DNA of 64,000 nt from Flavobacterium channae (lineage in GTDB: Bacteria > Bacteroidota > Bacteroidia > Flavobacteriales > Flavobacteriaceae), in contig NZ_CP089096.1 in the NCBI RefSeq assembly GCF_021172165.1, positions 1,550,001 to 1,614,000 on the forward strand, written 5' to 3'. Positions 8,866 to 18,263 of this stretch are shown here, piece by piece (the first letter of the stretch is position 1; the number at the start of each line of letters is the position of its first letter). The notes under the pieces were generated by a model. It was given only the letters and a program-made list of their open reading frames with translations, had not been told where the DNA came from and did not search any database. A program made the position numbers and the translations under genes.

Positions 8866-9879
8866 ATGAAAAATCTAATCAAAATCTCGCTACTTCTCTT
8901 TACTCTTTCTTTATTCATAAGCTGTAAACAAGAAACGGTAGCAACACAAAACGACTATTTTGCACAATCGGCAGATAGTATTCAAAATGGTGGTGTAAAA
9001 GTTATTCCTATTACAACTCCAAAAGGCACTTTTAATGTATGGACAAAGCGTATTGGTAACAATCCAAAAGTGAAAGTTTTGCTTTTAAATGGTGGTCCTG
9101 GCGCAACACACGAATATTTTGAATGTTTTGAAAACTTCTTGCCAGCAGAAGGCATCGAATTTATTTACTACGACCAATTAGGATGTGGAAATTCGGATAA
9201 TCCAAACGATACTTCCATGTGGGATTTAGCTCGCTATGTTGAAGAAGTTGAGCAAGTTCGTAAAGCACTAAAACTTGATAACACTAATTTCTACTTGTTA
9301 GGACATTCTTGGGGTGGCATTTTAGCGATGGAATATGCTATTAAATATCAAAACAACATGAAAGGAATGATTATTTCAAATATGATGTCGAGTTGTCCTG
9401 AATATGGTAAATATGCTGATGAAGTTTTAGGCAAACAAATGAATCCTGACGTACTAGCACAAATTGAAAAAATTGAAGCAGAAAAAGATTTTTCAAATCC
9501 AAAATACATGGAATTATTACTTCCTAATTTCTATGAAAAACATATTCTTCGCTTTCCTGCAAAAGATTGGCCAGAACCTGTAAATCGTTCTTTTGGAAAA
9601 ATGAACCAATCGCTTTATGTAACCATGCAAGGTCCGAGTGAATTTGGTATTTCAGGAAAATTGGAAAATTGGGACAGAACTAATGATTTAAAAGACATTA
9701 AAATCCCAACATTAGTAATTGGTGCTACTCATGATACGATGGATCCAAAATTCATGGAAAAAATGAGCACATTGTTTCCAAAAGGTTCTTTCTTGCTTTG
9801 TTCAAAAGGAAGTCACATGGCTTTTTATGACGATCAGAAAACCTATTTCAAAGGCTTAATTTCGTTTTTGAAAAATTAA
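8866..9879 (+). CDS. Proline iminopeptidase-type alpha/beta hydrolase lipoprotein (S33)
   Basis: 337 residues. The signal sequence ends in lipobox FISC (Cys20), so it is probably an anchored envelope lipoprotein. The alpha/beta hydrolase has oxyanion loop GGPGATHEY, nucleophile elbow GHSWGG (about residues 145-150), a lid region, and catalytic His in KGSHMAFY near the C-terminus. The proline-specific peptidase branch is the best match; the exact substrate is unknown. Confidence 0.88.
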   Translation: MKNLIKISLLLFTLSLFISCKQETVATQNDYFAQSADSIQNGGVKVIPITTPKGTFNVWTKRIGNNPKVKVLLLNGGPGATHEYFECFENFLPAEGIEFIYYDQLGCGNSDNPNDTSMWDLARYVEEVEQVRKALKLDNTNFYLLGHSWGGILAMEYAIKYQNNMKGMIISNMMSSCPEYGKYADEVLGKQMNPDVLAQIEKIEAEKDFSNPKYMELLLPNFYEKHILRFPAKDWPEPVNRSFGKMNQSLYVTMQGPSEFGISGKLENWDRTNDLKDIKIPTLVIGATHDTMDPKFMEKMSTLFPKGSFLLCSKGSHMAFYDDQKTYFKGLISFLKN

Positions 9880-9882
9880 GTT

Positions 9883-9911
9883 AAAAGCAACTCTTAGTAG
9901 TTGCTTTTTTT
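9883..9911 (+). terminator. Rho-independent terminator
   Basis: Perfect stem AAAAGCAACT / AGTTGCTTTT with a 6-nt loop, followed by a T run. It ends the S33 peptidase transcript. Confidence 0.8.
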
Positions 9912-9944
9912 GTATCTTGTTTTAGAATTTAGGATTATCATAAA

Positions 9945-10868
9945 ATGCCAAACAAATCTTTACTTTTTACACCTGTATTAACCCATGAAAAGTCGTTAAA
10001 AACTTTAGTGGAAAACAGAACTATTTTCTCCTTAGACCATTGTGAATTAAACATTTTTGAAACTTATCAAAAATCTGATTTAGTTCCCTTAAAGTTTAAT
10101 GATTTAGTAGTAACAAGCATGCTTCGCGGTAAAAAAGTAATGCATTTATTTGAAGATCCAAGTTTTGAATATTTACCAGGCGAAACCGTGATTGTTCCTT
10201 CCAATGCTGAAATGAAAATCGATTTTCCGGAAGCTTCTAAAGAAAATCCTACACAATGTATTGCTTTAGCAATTGACAATCAAATTATCACCAATACATT
10301 GGATTTCTTAAACGAAAAATATCCAAAAGAAGGAAAAAACAATTTATGGAAACTAGACCACGAAAACTATTTCTTTTATAACAATGTAGAATTAGCCGGA
10401 ACCATTAATAAATTGATTAAAGAATGTATGGGCAATTCGATAACAAAAGATGCACTTGCCGATTTAACGTTACAGGAATTGATTATTCGAATTATTCAAA
10501 CACAAACTACCAAACGTTTTGAAAGTGAAACATTCATTGATAACAATAGTCCGATTACGCCATCAATAGAATACATTAAAAATAATATTAGAGAAACTAT
10601 CAATTTGAAAGATTTAAGCGATAAAGCTTGTATGAGTACCACTTCTTTTTATCGCTATTTCAAAAGAGAATTAGGCATGAGCCCAATTGAGTATATTTTG
10701 AATGAAAAGATAAAATACGCTAAAAAACTATTGAGCAATCCAAACATTCAGGTAAACGAAGTTTCTTATGCTACTGGTTTTGAAGATTGCAATTACTTTA
10801 TTCGATTATTCAAAAAATACGAAGGCGTTACACCGAAACAGTATCAATTGATGAATTATAATGGGTAA
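9945..10868 (+). CDS. AraC family transcriptional regulator
   Basis: 307 residues. The N-terminal AraC-N-type sensor part covers roughly residues 20-190. The double HTH domain covers about 205-305 (YIKNNIRETINLKDLSDKA, STTSFYRYFKRELGMSPIEY, VNEVSYATGFEDCNYFIRLF). It is convergent with the DUF779/aldehyde dehydrogenase pair just downstream. A tandem direct repeat spaced 21 bp lies upstream of the dehydrogenase, so this regulator probably controls it. Confidence 0.93.
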   Translation: MPNKSLLFTPVLTHEKSLKTLVENRTIFSLDHCELNIFETYQKSDLVPLKFNDLVVTSMLRGKKVMHLFEDPSFEYLPGETVIVPSNAEMKIDFPEASKENPTQCIALAIDNQIITNTLDFLNEKYPKEGKNNLWKLDHENYFFYNNVELAGTINKLIKECMGNSITKDALADLTLQELIIRIIQTQTTKRFESETFIDNNSPITPSIEYIKNNIRETINLKDLSDKACMSTTSFYRYFKRELGMSPIEYILNEKIKYAKKLLSNPNIQVNEVSYATGFEDCNYFIRLFKKYEGVTPKQYQLMNYNG

Positions 10869-10870
10869 AA

Positions 10871-10916
10871 AGTGATTAGTGAATAGTAATTAGTGAATAG
10901 TAATTAGTGAACAGTA
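10871..10916. repeat. Short degenerate direct repeats between convergent genes
   Basis: Three loose copies of a motif like AGTGATTAGTGAATAGTAAT. The same type of low-complexity AGT(G/A)A(T/C)AGT repeat recurs at 5238-5271, 46571-46620 and 46911-46950. Confidence 0.5.
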
Positions 10917-11297
10917 TTATTCATTTAATCGAATTTCTTCTAAGTTATCTGCTTCTTCTTCCGTAAATAATCTGTAATTTACTTTGAATGTTTTTCCGTA
11001 AGGGGTTTCTAAAGAAAAACCTCCTGCTCCTATTCCATCGGTAACATCCAACGTAAAATGTGCGTGTTTCCAATATTCGAACAAATCTTTGTCTACCCAA
11101 AATTCAAAACCCTGAATTGTTCCAATACAAACATCGCCATAACGCAAATAAAATCCGCCTTTTTCAAAACATTGCGGTTGGGTTCCTTCACAACAACCAC
11201 CAGCTTGATAAAACATCAAATCCCCAAACTTTTCAGAAAGCATGGTAATTAGTTCAAGTGCTTTTTCGGTAGCATCTAATCGTTTTATTTTTTCCAT
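10917..11297 (-). CDS. DUF779 domain protein, partner of aldehyde dehydrogenase
   Basis: 126 residues matching the DUF779 family over its full length. Conserved cysteines appear in YQAGGCCEGTQPQCF. Members are very often encoded next to NAD-dependent aldehyde dehydrogenases, as here, and a role in aldehyde metabolism or cofactor handling is inferred from context only. It lies downstream of the dehydrogenase but beyond a terminator-like hairpin and a repeat, so readthrough or its own promoter would be needed. Confidence 0.88.
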   Translation of the reverse strand: MEKIKRLDATEKALELITMLSEKFGDLMFYQAGGCCEGTQPQCFEKGGFYLRYGDVCIGTIQGFEFWVDKDLFEYWKHAHFTLDVTDGIGAGGFSLETPYGKTFKVNYRLFTEEEADNLEEIRLNE

Positions 11298-11310
11298 ATC
11301 TAAAATTTAA

Positions 11311-11408
11311 ACATATAAGTCATATAAGTTTTATCCTCGTAGCATACTTCTTAAATGCTCTTAAAATAATTGCGCAAAACGTAATGTAAGCTTTTATGAC
11401 TTATATGT
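11311..11408. repeat. Inverted repeat element, 18-bp arms
   Basis: ACATATAAGTCATATAAG (11311-11328) is the reverse complement of 11391-11408 with one mismatch; 62 nt separate the arms. A third copy of the core lies at 4771-4790. It fills the gap between the DUF779 gene and the aldehyde dehydrogenase terminator. Confidence 0.65.
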
Positions 11409-11450
11409 TATAAAATAATTAAGTCCACAAAAGTTCAAATCGTATATAAA

Positions 11451-11480
11451 AACAAACCCAGCATTACACTGGGTTCGTTT
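11451..11480 (-). terminator. Terminator of the aldehyde dehydrogenase gene
   Basis: Stem with AACCCAG / CTGGGTT and outer AAC/GTT pairs. On the minus strand it is followed by TTTGTTTTTA. Confidence 0.7.
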
Positions 11481-11488
11481 ATTATCCA

Positions 11489-12994
11489 TTAAAAGAAACC
11501 TAATTTGTTTTTATTGTAAGAAATCAACATGTTTTTTGTTTGACGATAATGGTCTAACATCATTTTGTGGTTTTCTCTACCAATACCCGATTGTTTGTAA
11601 CCTCCGAAAGGCGCTCCAGCAGGATAAGCATGATATTGATTTACCCAAACACGACCCGCTTGAATAGCTCTTGGTACTTGATATAATTCGTGAGCATCAC
11701 GTGTCCAAACACCAGCTCCTAAACCATACATAGTATCATTTGCAATTTCTAAAGCTTCTTCAGTAGTTTTAAAAGTAGTAACTGCTAATACTGGTCCAAA
11801 AATTTCTTCTTGGAAAATACGCATTTTGTTGTGTCCTTTAAACAATGTTGGTTGAATGTAGTAACCTCCATCTAAATCGTCACCTAAATGATTCACATCA
11901 CCACCACATAATAACTGGGCTCCTTCTTCTTTACCTAGTTGAATATAAGAAAGGATTTTATCTTTTTGAATTTGAGAAGCCTGAGCACCCATCATTACTG
12001 TTGGATCTAACGGGTTTCCTGTTTTAATTGCTTTAACGCGTTCTAATACTCTTTCAATGAATTTATCATAAATAGATTCATGAATAATCAATCTGGAAGG
12101 ACAAGTACAAATCTCTCCTTGATTTAAGGCAAAAAGAACAGCACCTTCTAAGGCTTTGTCTAAAAACTCATCATCAGCATCCATAACTGATGGGAAGAAT
12201 ATATTAGGTGATTTTCCTCCTAACTCTAACGTTACTGGAATAATGTTTTCTGTAGCATATTGCATTACCATTCTTCCAGTTGCAGTAGAACCTGTAAAGG
12301 CAGCTTTTGAAACTTTTGGATTTGTAACCAAAGTTCTTCCTAACTCGGCACCAAATCCGTTAACAACATTCACTACACCAGCAGGAATTAAATCTCCAAT
12401 AATTTCCATTAATACCATAATCGAAATTGGTGTGCTTTCAGCAGGTTTTAACACAACACAATTACCTGCAGCTAAAGCTGGAGCCAATTTCCAAACGGCC
12501 ATTAAGATTGGGAAGTTCCAAGGAATAATTTGAGCTATAACTCCTATTGGCTCATGAACAATGATAGAAACAGTGTCTTTATCTAGTTCTGTAATTGAAC
12601 CTTCTTCAGCACGAATTACACTCGCAAAATATCGGAAATGATCAATAGCAAGTGGAATATCCGCAGCCATAGTTTCACGAATTGCTTTTCCATTGTCTAA
12701 AGTTTCAACTGCTGCAATATATTCTAAGTTTGCCTCAATTCTATCGGCAATTTTATTAAGCATGATACTACGCTCCGTAGCTGAAGTTTGGCTAAATGAT
12801 TTGAATGCTTCATCTGCAGCATTTACAGCCATTTCTACGTCTAATTTTGCAGAATGTGCTGCTTTCGACATTAATTTCCCGTCAACTGGAGATAATACTT
12901 CAAAATACTGTCCTGTTGAAGGAGCAGTCCATTTTCCATTAATGTAATTATCGTACTTTTCTTTTAATTGAGGTCTTTGAACTAAATTACTCAT
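11489..12994 (-). CDS. NAD(P)-dependent aldehyde dehydrogenase
   Basis: 501 residues. It carries the cofactor-site motif FTGSTATG, the general base in LELGGKSPNIF and the catalytic cysteine in NQGEICTCPSRL (about residue 297). Overall it resembles the acetaldehyde/ExaC-type dehydrogenases that are often paired with DUF779. It oxidises aldehydes to acids in the cytoplasm. It is likely under control of the AraC regulator encoded at 9945-10868, through the tandem site at 13041-13077. Confidence 0.93.
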   Translation of the reverse strand: MSNLVQRPQLKEKYDNYINGKWTAPSTGQYFEVLSPVDGKLMSKAAHSAKLDVEMAVNAADEAFKSFSQTSATERSIMLNKIADRIEANLEYIAAVETLDNGKAIRETMAADIPLAIDHFRYFASVIRAEEGSITELDKDTVSIIVHEPIGVIAQIIPWNFPILMAVWKLAPALAAGNCVVLKPAESTPISIMVLMEIIGDLIPAGVVNVVNGFGAELGRTLVTNPKVSKAAFTGSTATGRMVMQYATENIIPVTLELGGKSPNIFFPSVMDADDEFLDKALEGAVLFALNQGEICTCPSRLIIHESIYDKFIERVLERVKAIKTGNPLDPTVMMGAQASQIQKDKILSYIQLGKEEGAQLLCGGDVNHLGDDLDGGYYIQPTLFKGHNKMRIFQEEIFGPVLAVTTFKTTEEALEIANDTMYGLGAGVWTRDAHELYQVPRAIQAGRVWVNQYHAYPAGAPFGGYKQSGIGRENHKMMLDHYRQTKNMLISYNKNKLGFF

Positions 12995-13019
12995 AATTTT
13001 GATTTTTAGGTTTGTTTCT

Positions 13020-13027
13020 CAAAATTA
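13020..13027 (-). promoter_or_regulatory. -7 box of the aldehyde dehydrogenase gene
   Basis: TAATTTTG on the minus strand, 26 nt before the ATG at 12994. The nearest TTG upstream is 26 nt away, longer than the usual spacer, as expected for a promoter that needs an activator. Confidence 0.5.
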
Positions 13028-13040
13028 ATTTCATTTCACT

Positions 13041-13077
13041 TCATAAAGTAGCACAATTATTTCATATGATAGCACAA
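13041..13077 (-). promoter_or_regulatory. Tandem operator, probable AraC-type binding site
   Basis: TCATAAAGTAGCACAA (13041-13056) and TCATATGATAGCACAA (13062-13077) are direct repeats exactly 21 bp apart, two helical turns, placed upstream of the -7 box of the dehydrogenase gene. Direct repeats with this phase are the normal operator form of AraC-family activators. Confidence 0.6.
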
Positions 13078-13233
13078 AATTGATATTAATAAAATTTTAA
13101 CGCTAAAAAAATTAACATTTAACATATTTTAGATTCTAATTTTATCAATTTGATAATTAAAACTGAAATAAATTTCCACAATGAGATGTTTAAAAATTCT
13201 AATTGCTTATTTCTAATTTCTAATTTTTAAAAG

Positions 13234-13241
13234 TATCTTTG
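13234..13241 (+). promoter_or_regulatory. -7 box of pheT
   Basis: TATCTTTG, 22 nt before the pheT ATG at 13263. It overlaps the extended open frame and so excludes starts before 13263. Confidence 0.5.
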
Positions 13242-13262
13242 CGGTTTAAAATTCGATACAAA

Positions 13263-15692
13263 ATGCGTATATCTTACAATTGGTTAAAACAGTTCATTAA
13301 AACCGATTTAAAATCTGAAGAAATTGCTGACATCCTTACCGATTTAGGTTTAGAAGTTGAAGGTGTAGATAAATATGAAAGCTTAAAAGGTGGTTTACAA
13401 GGAGTTGTTGTTGGACATGTACTTACATGCGAAAAACATCCTGATGCCGATAAATTAAAAATCACTACAGTTGATTTAGGAGATGGAAACGCTCCTGTTC
13501 AAATTGTTTGTGGTGCTCCAAATGTAGCAGCTGGACAAAAAGTTCCTGTAGCAACGATTGGTACAAAACTTTTTGACAAAGAAGGAAACGCATTCGAAAT
13601 TAAAAAAGGAAAAATTCGCGGTCAAGAAAGTCACGGAATGATTTGTGCTGAAGACGAATTAGGTCTTGGGGAAAGTCATGACGGAATTATGATTTTGGCT
13701 GAAGATTTAAAACCAGGAACTTTAGCTTCAAAAGTATTCCAAATTGAAAACGACGAAGTATTCGAAATTGGTTTAACACCAAATCGTGCTGATGCTATGT
13801 CTCATATGGGTGTAGCTCGCGATTTACGTGCAGGATTATTACAAAAAGGAACTTCTTCGGAATTAATTACGCCATCGGTAAGTAAATTTAAAGTAGAAAA
13901 ACGTACTTTAAAAATCGATGTAAAAGTTGAAAACGAAAAATTAGCGCCAAGATATTGCGGTGTAACTATTTCAGGAATTGAAGTAAAACCTTCACCTTCT
14001 TGGTTACAAAACCGTTTAAAAGCCATTGGATTAACTCCAAAAAATAACGTAGTTGACGTTACAAATTATGTTTTACACGAATTAGGACAACCTTTACACG
14101 CTTTTGATGCGGCTCAAATTAAAGGAAGCAAAGTAATTGTAAAAACAGTTCCTGCAGGTACTAAATTTGTAACATTAGATGATATTGAACGTACGCTTCA
14201 TGAAGAAGATTTAATGATTTGCGATGAAAATGGTCCAATGTGTATTGCGGGTGTTTTCGGAGGGAAATCTTCAGGAGTTTCTGAAAGTACACAAGCTATT
14301 TTCTTGGAAAGTGCTTATTTTAATCCGGTTTCTGTTAGAAAAACAGCAAAAAGACATACGTTAAGTACTGATGCTTCTTTCCGTTTTGAAAGAGGTATCG
14401 ATCCAAGTATTACCGAATATGCTTTAAAACGTGCGGCTTTATTGATTCAAGAAGTGGCAGGTGGTGAAATTACCTCGGATATTATAGATATTTATCCTAA
14501 AAAGATTGAAGATTTTAGTGTTTTCATTCATTTTAATAAGGTGAATAAAATCATTGGAGAAGATATTAAACCAGAAACGATTAAAAAGATTTTGGCTTCT
14601 TTAGATATCAAAGTTAATAGCATTACCGAAGCTGGTTTAGGTTTAACTATTCCTTCTTACCGTGTTGATGTTACTCGTGAAATTGATGTTATTGAAGAAA
14701 TTTTACGTGTTTACGGTTATAACAACATTAAAATTCCATCAAAAGTAAATGCTACAACAGCTTATTCTTCTAGAACAGAAGAGTTTAAAGTTCAAAATAT
14801 TATTGCTAACCAATTGTGTTCGTTAGGATTTAACGAAATGATGGCGAATTCTTTAACAACCCCAGATTACGTTAAACTTTCTGAGAATTTAAAAGAAGAA
14901 TTCAATGTAATGATGTTAAATCCATTAAGTAGTGATTTGTCTGCAATGCGTCAGTCATTATTATTTTCTGGATTAGAAGCTGTTTCTTTTAACATCAACA
15001 GAAAAAGAAGCGATTTAAAATTCTTTGAATTCGGAAAAAGCTACCACAAATTACCTGGCGGTTACGATGAAAACAAACACTTAACCCTTTTAGTAACTGG
15101 AAATCGTCAAAACGAAAGTTGGACAAATCCACAATCAAAATCAGACTTTTTCTTATTCAAAGGTTATATCAACACTGTTTTAAGTCGTTTAGGATTAGAC
15201 AAAAAAGTAACTTCTTTACCGTTTGAAAATGATGTATTTGCAGAAGGATTAGCTTTAGCGGTTGGAAAAGAAATCATTGTAGAATTTGGTACCGTTAAAA
15301 AATCGGTTTTAAAACATTTCGACATCAAACAAGAAGTGTTATATGCAGATTTTGCTTGGGATAAAATTCAGAAATACGTTTCAAACAAAATTAAATTTAC
15401 TGATATCCCTAAATATCCTGAAGTTCGTAGAGATTTAGCATTATTATTAGACGAAAGTGTAGCTTTTGAGCAAATCTATACGATTGCAAAACTAACAGAA
15501 AAAGGCTTAATAAAAGACGTGAATTTGTTTGACGTTTATCAAGGGAAAAACTTACCAGAAGGAAAAAAATCGTATGCTGTAAGTTTCATTCTTCAAGATA
15601 ACTCTAAAACATTAACGGATACTCAAATTGATAAAATTATGAGTAAACTTCAAAGTAATTTTGAAAGTCAGTTAGGAGCGAGCTTGAGATAG
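13263..15692 (+). CDS. pheT: Phenylalanyl-tRNA synthetase beta subunit
   Basis: About 809 residues, normal for PheT. It starts with MRISYNWLKQF, then a tRNA-binding EMAP-like domain (about 42-155, HPDADKLKI), the B3/B4 editing region, the B5 domain, the catalytic-like core (VRRDLALLLDE) and the C-terminal ferredoxin-fold anticodon-binding domain (YQGKNLPEGKKSYAVSFILQ). It forms a tetramer with PheS, which is not encoded in this window. The start at 13263 is supported by the promoter box. Confidence 0.97.
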   Translation: MRISYNWLKQFIKTDLKSEEIADILTDLGLEVEGVDKYESLKGGLQGVVVGHVLTCEKHPDADKLKITTVDLGDGNAPVQIVCGAPNVAAGQKVPVATIGTKLFDKEGNAFEIKKGKIRGQESHGMICAEDELGLGESHDGIMILAEDLKPGTLASKVFQIENDEVFEIGLTPNRADAMSHMGVARDLRAGLLQKGTSSELITPSVSKFKVEKRTLKIDVKVENEKLAPRYCGVTISGIEVKPSPSWLQNRLKAIGLTPKNNVVDVTNYVLHELGQPLHAFDAAQIKGSKVIVKTVPAGTKFVTLDDIERTLHEEDLMICDENGPMCIAGVFGGKSSGVSESTQAIFLESAYFNPVSVRKTAKRHTLSTDASFRFERGIDPSITEYALKRAALLIQEVAGGEITSDIIDIYPKKIEDFSVFIHFNKVNKIIGEDIKPETIKKILASLDIKVNSITEAGLGLTIPSYRVDVTREIDVIEEILRVYGYNNIKIPSKVNATTAYSSRTEEFKVQNIIANQLCSLGFNEMMANSLTTPDYVKLSENLKEEFNVMMLNPLSSDLSAMRQSLLFSGLEAVSFNINRKRSDLKFFEFGKSYHKLPGGYDENKHLTLLVTGNRQNESWTNPQSKSDFFLFKGYINTVLSRLGLDKKVTSLPFENDVFAEGLALAVGKEIIVEFGTVKKSVLKHFDIKQEVLYADFAWDKIQKYVSNKIKFTDIPKYPEVRRDLALLLDESVAFEQIYTIAKLTEKGLIKDVNLFDVYQGKNLPEGKKSYAVSFILQDNSKTLTDTQIDKIMSKLQSNFESQLGASLR

Positions 15693-15726
15693 TACTCTGT
15701 TTACAGTCGCAGTTTACAGTATAAAA

Positions 15727-15756
15727 AACGCCTGATTCAAATGAATCGGGCGTTTT
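15727..15756. terminator. Bidirectional terminator
   Basis: 12-bp stem AACGCCTGATTC / GAATCGGGCGTT (one G-U pair) with a 4-nt loop and A and T runs on either side. It serves both pheT and the convergent LRR protein gene. Confidence 0.85.
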
Positions 15757-15770
15757 TTTATTTTTATGAA

Positions 15771-15791
15771 TGTCACGCTGAGTTTGTCGAA
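15771..15791. repeat. Dispersed TGTCACGCTGAG..GTCGAA repeat
   Basis: A copy of a Bacteroidota genome-wide short repeat (TGTCACRCTGAGYYTGTCGAA). Here it abuts the stop codon of the LRR gene. A related copy at 61411-61433 lies inside the primase gene. Confidence 0.65.
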
Positions 15792-15792
15792 A

Positions 15793-18156
15793 CTATTCTT
15801 TAACAAACTTCGCATTAGCACTACCCTTTTCAGAGTTCACCTTGACAAAATACGTTCCTGAAGCTAAATTTGCAACATCAATTGCATTTACATTATTAGT
15901 AACCGCCATTACAATTTGTCCTAATTGATTATAGATTTCGATTGAATTCAATTGAATACCTTGTTTTGCTTGAATATTTAAAACGTCTTTTGCTGGATTA
16001 GGATATAAAGTAAAATAAGTTCCAAAATCAAAATCTTGAGAGCTTAAAGCAGCAACTGTTGTTGTATATGTATTTGTTGTAATTGGGAAATTATAATCAA
16101 AGTAAATGTTAGCATTGTTAGTGAAAGTATCACCTAAAACTAAAGTTGGTTTCGTTTTAATTTTAAATAACACATAACCATCATTAGTTGCATCATTAAA
16201 ATCTAAATTGATGTTTTCAAAAATGAACTCTACTTTATTTCCATTAATTCTGGTAAAAAAATCATGACTACTTTTTAATGGAATTAAAGTAGCAATATCA
16301 AACTTATTCAAATCAATCATGTCTTTTACTACAATATTTTCAGCAGGATAAGTACCCGTGTTTTCAAAACGAATTAAATAATGCACATATTTCCCAACTT
16401 CACTTGGCGTAATTGTTTCTCCTTGTAAACACGTTTTGTCGTTTGGATCGTATGAACCAACTACAATTTGTTTTAAAGCAGAAATATTATCGTTTTGCAC
16501 TTCATCATTTGTAAAAGGCGTAATTTGAGCAAGAAAATCCAATTGATCACCGATATTAACTGCGGGTGTTTCCATTGGAGAATTTACATTAAAAACAATT
16601 CCAATCTCTCTAGTTTCGAAAGGTTGTAAATTAGTATAATTCCATGTGAAATTATTTACTGCTGAACTATTAAAAACTGGATTAGACAAAACATAATCCA
16701 ATCTTGTATCATCAAAAGTAAATGAAATACTTCCATTTTCAATTTGATTTCCTTTGTTACGATAAATCAGTTTATAATTAGCATCAAAACCTGGACGAGC
16801 TGGAACTGTTGGAATCAACACTACTTCAACGTCATGATGAACTCCATTAGCTGTTACACAAAAATCTTGCGTAAACGGACTTGTTTGTGTTGGAAAATCA
16901 ACAGTAAAACTAGTTGGGAAAATATTAAAATAGCTAGGGTTTTCAAGGTTTGGAGTTATAGTATGATTTCCTGCGGAAACTGGTATATTATAATTTCCTG
17001 TTTGGTTTACAATTAAAGAACCAGCATTAGTTCCATCAGTAATTGAAAAATTTAAATTGGAATAATTGATATCCGAAGCATCACAACCATTGTTGTTTGA
17101 ATCGAGTTTTGTATTGCCTGAAATTTCATAGAATGTTCCTCCTGGTGTGAAAGAGCAGTAATCGTTTACGTTGCAATCAGGAATAAATGAATATAAACAT
17201 TGTTGTTGCACATAATCAATTTCTTCAGCATCTGCACAAATAAAATTTAAGTTTGGGTTACTAAAAAAATCTAAAGTACACGAACTTTCATTTCCATTTT
17301 TTAAAAATAAACTTAGTAATTGATTTGAACTACATTTTAAATATTCTAACTTTGACAAGTTTTCAATATTTAAAGTTGTAATAAAATTTGAATCACAATC
17401 CAATTCTTTAAGTTTTGTTAATTCATCAACATTTAATGATGTTAATTGATTTGAATTGCATCTAAAATATTCTAAATTTAACAATCCTTGAACAGAAATA
17501 GAATTAATTTGATTATAACTACATATTATAGAGTTCAAATTGGTTAAATCATGAGCACTAAAATTCGTTAGTAAATTATTTTGAATAAAAAGGATTTCCA
17601 AACTTTCTAAATCTTCTATATTAATCTGTGCTAATTGGTTATTATTTGCGTTTAATAATCGTAGATTTAGTAATCCTTGAAGATTTAAGTTTGAAATTTG
17701 ATTATCAGAACACCATACAGATTTTAGATTAGTTAAAGATTGTAAATTTAATGAAGTTAATTGATTGTTAGAACAATTAAACTGTACTAAATTAGTCAAA
17801 TTTTGAATGTTTATTGAAGTTAATTGATTACTTAAACAAGATAAATGTTCCAAATTAATAAATGCTTCTATTCCTGAAATATTTGAAATATTTGAATTTG
17901 AAACATCTAGCCATTTTATAGCCTGAGCCTCACTCACTTGTATCTCACCATCATTATTTGAATCAATAACATTGTAACTATAAACACCCCAAGTACCATT
18001 CATCGAATTGTAAACTAATGAACTTGTTGACGCAATCTGATTACTCGGGCTCGCACTCAACAACTTCGCTTTAAAATTAGCATCAGGTATATTCACAATT
18101 TGAGCATTACCTAAAAAACCAATTATCAAAAAGGACAAAAAGTAAAGTTTTTTCAT
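15793..18156 (-). CDS. Secreted leucine-rich-repeat protein with T9SS type A sorting domain
   Basis: 787 residues. A signal peptide at 1-18 (MKKLYFLSFLIIGFLGNAQ) is followed by a short EF-hand-like SNNDGEIQVSEA segment. About ten leucine-rich repeats follow at residues 85-310 (pattern NLxxLxxxxCSxNQLTSLNLQ). Then come beta-rich repeats of the adhesin/CSHD type at 440-700 and a type A C-terminal sorting domain at about 715-787 (YFTLYPNPAKDVLNI ... GTYFVKVNSEKG). It is exported through the type IX system and attached to or released from the surface. The ligand is unknown. Confidence 0.93.
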   Translation of the reverse strand: MKKLYFLSFLIIGFLGNAQIVNIPDANFKAKLLSASPSNQIASTSSLVYNSMNGTWGVYSYNVIDSNNDGEIQVSEAQAIKWLDVSNSNISNISGIEAFINLEHLSCLSNQLTSINIQNLTNLVQFNCSNNQLTSLNLQSLTNLKSVWCSDNQISNLNLQGLLNLRLLNANNNQLAQINIEDLESLEILFIQNNLLTNFSAHDLTNLNSIICSYNQINSISVQGLLNLEYFRCNSNQLTSLNVDELTKLKELDCDSNFITTLNIENLSKLEYLKCSSNQLLSLFLKNGNESSCTLDFFSNPNLNFICADAEEIDYVQQQCLYSFIPDCNVNDYCSFTPGGTFYEISGNTKLDSNNNGCDASDINYSNLNFSITDGTNAGSLIVNQTGNYNIPVSAGNHTITPNLENPSYFNIFPTSFTVDFPTQTSPFTQDFCVTANGVHHDVEVVLIPTVPARPGFDANYKLIYRNKGNQIENGSISFTFDDTRLDYVLSNPVFNSSAVNNFTWNYTNLQPFETREIGIVFNVNSPMETPAVNIGDQLDFLAQITPFTNDEVQNDNISALKQIVVGSYDPNDKTCLQGETITPSEVGKYVHYLIRFENTGTYPAENIVVKDMIDLNKFDIATLIPLKSSHDFFTRINGNKVEFIFENINLDFNDATNDGYVLFKIKTKPTLVLGDTFTNNANIYFDYNFPITTNTYTTTVAALSSQDFDFGTYFTLYPNPAKDVLNIQAKQGIQLNSIEIYNQLGQIVMAVTNNVNAIDVANLASGTYFVKVNSEKGSANAKFVKE

Positions 18157-18263
18157 TTGTAAGAAATTAATGAAGCAAAAATAAGATAAATGCTTAAATA
18201 AAAAGCTATAATCTTATCCAATTTTCATTACAAAATTTCCTCAAAATTCACTAATTTAGCCAC

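Noticed and set aside
10871..10916. CRISPR-like repeats between the AraC and DUF779 genes
   Set aside because: The units are degenerate, contiguous and too short, with no spacers and no cas genes in the window.
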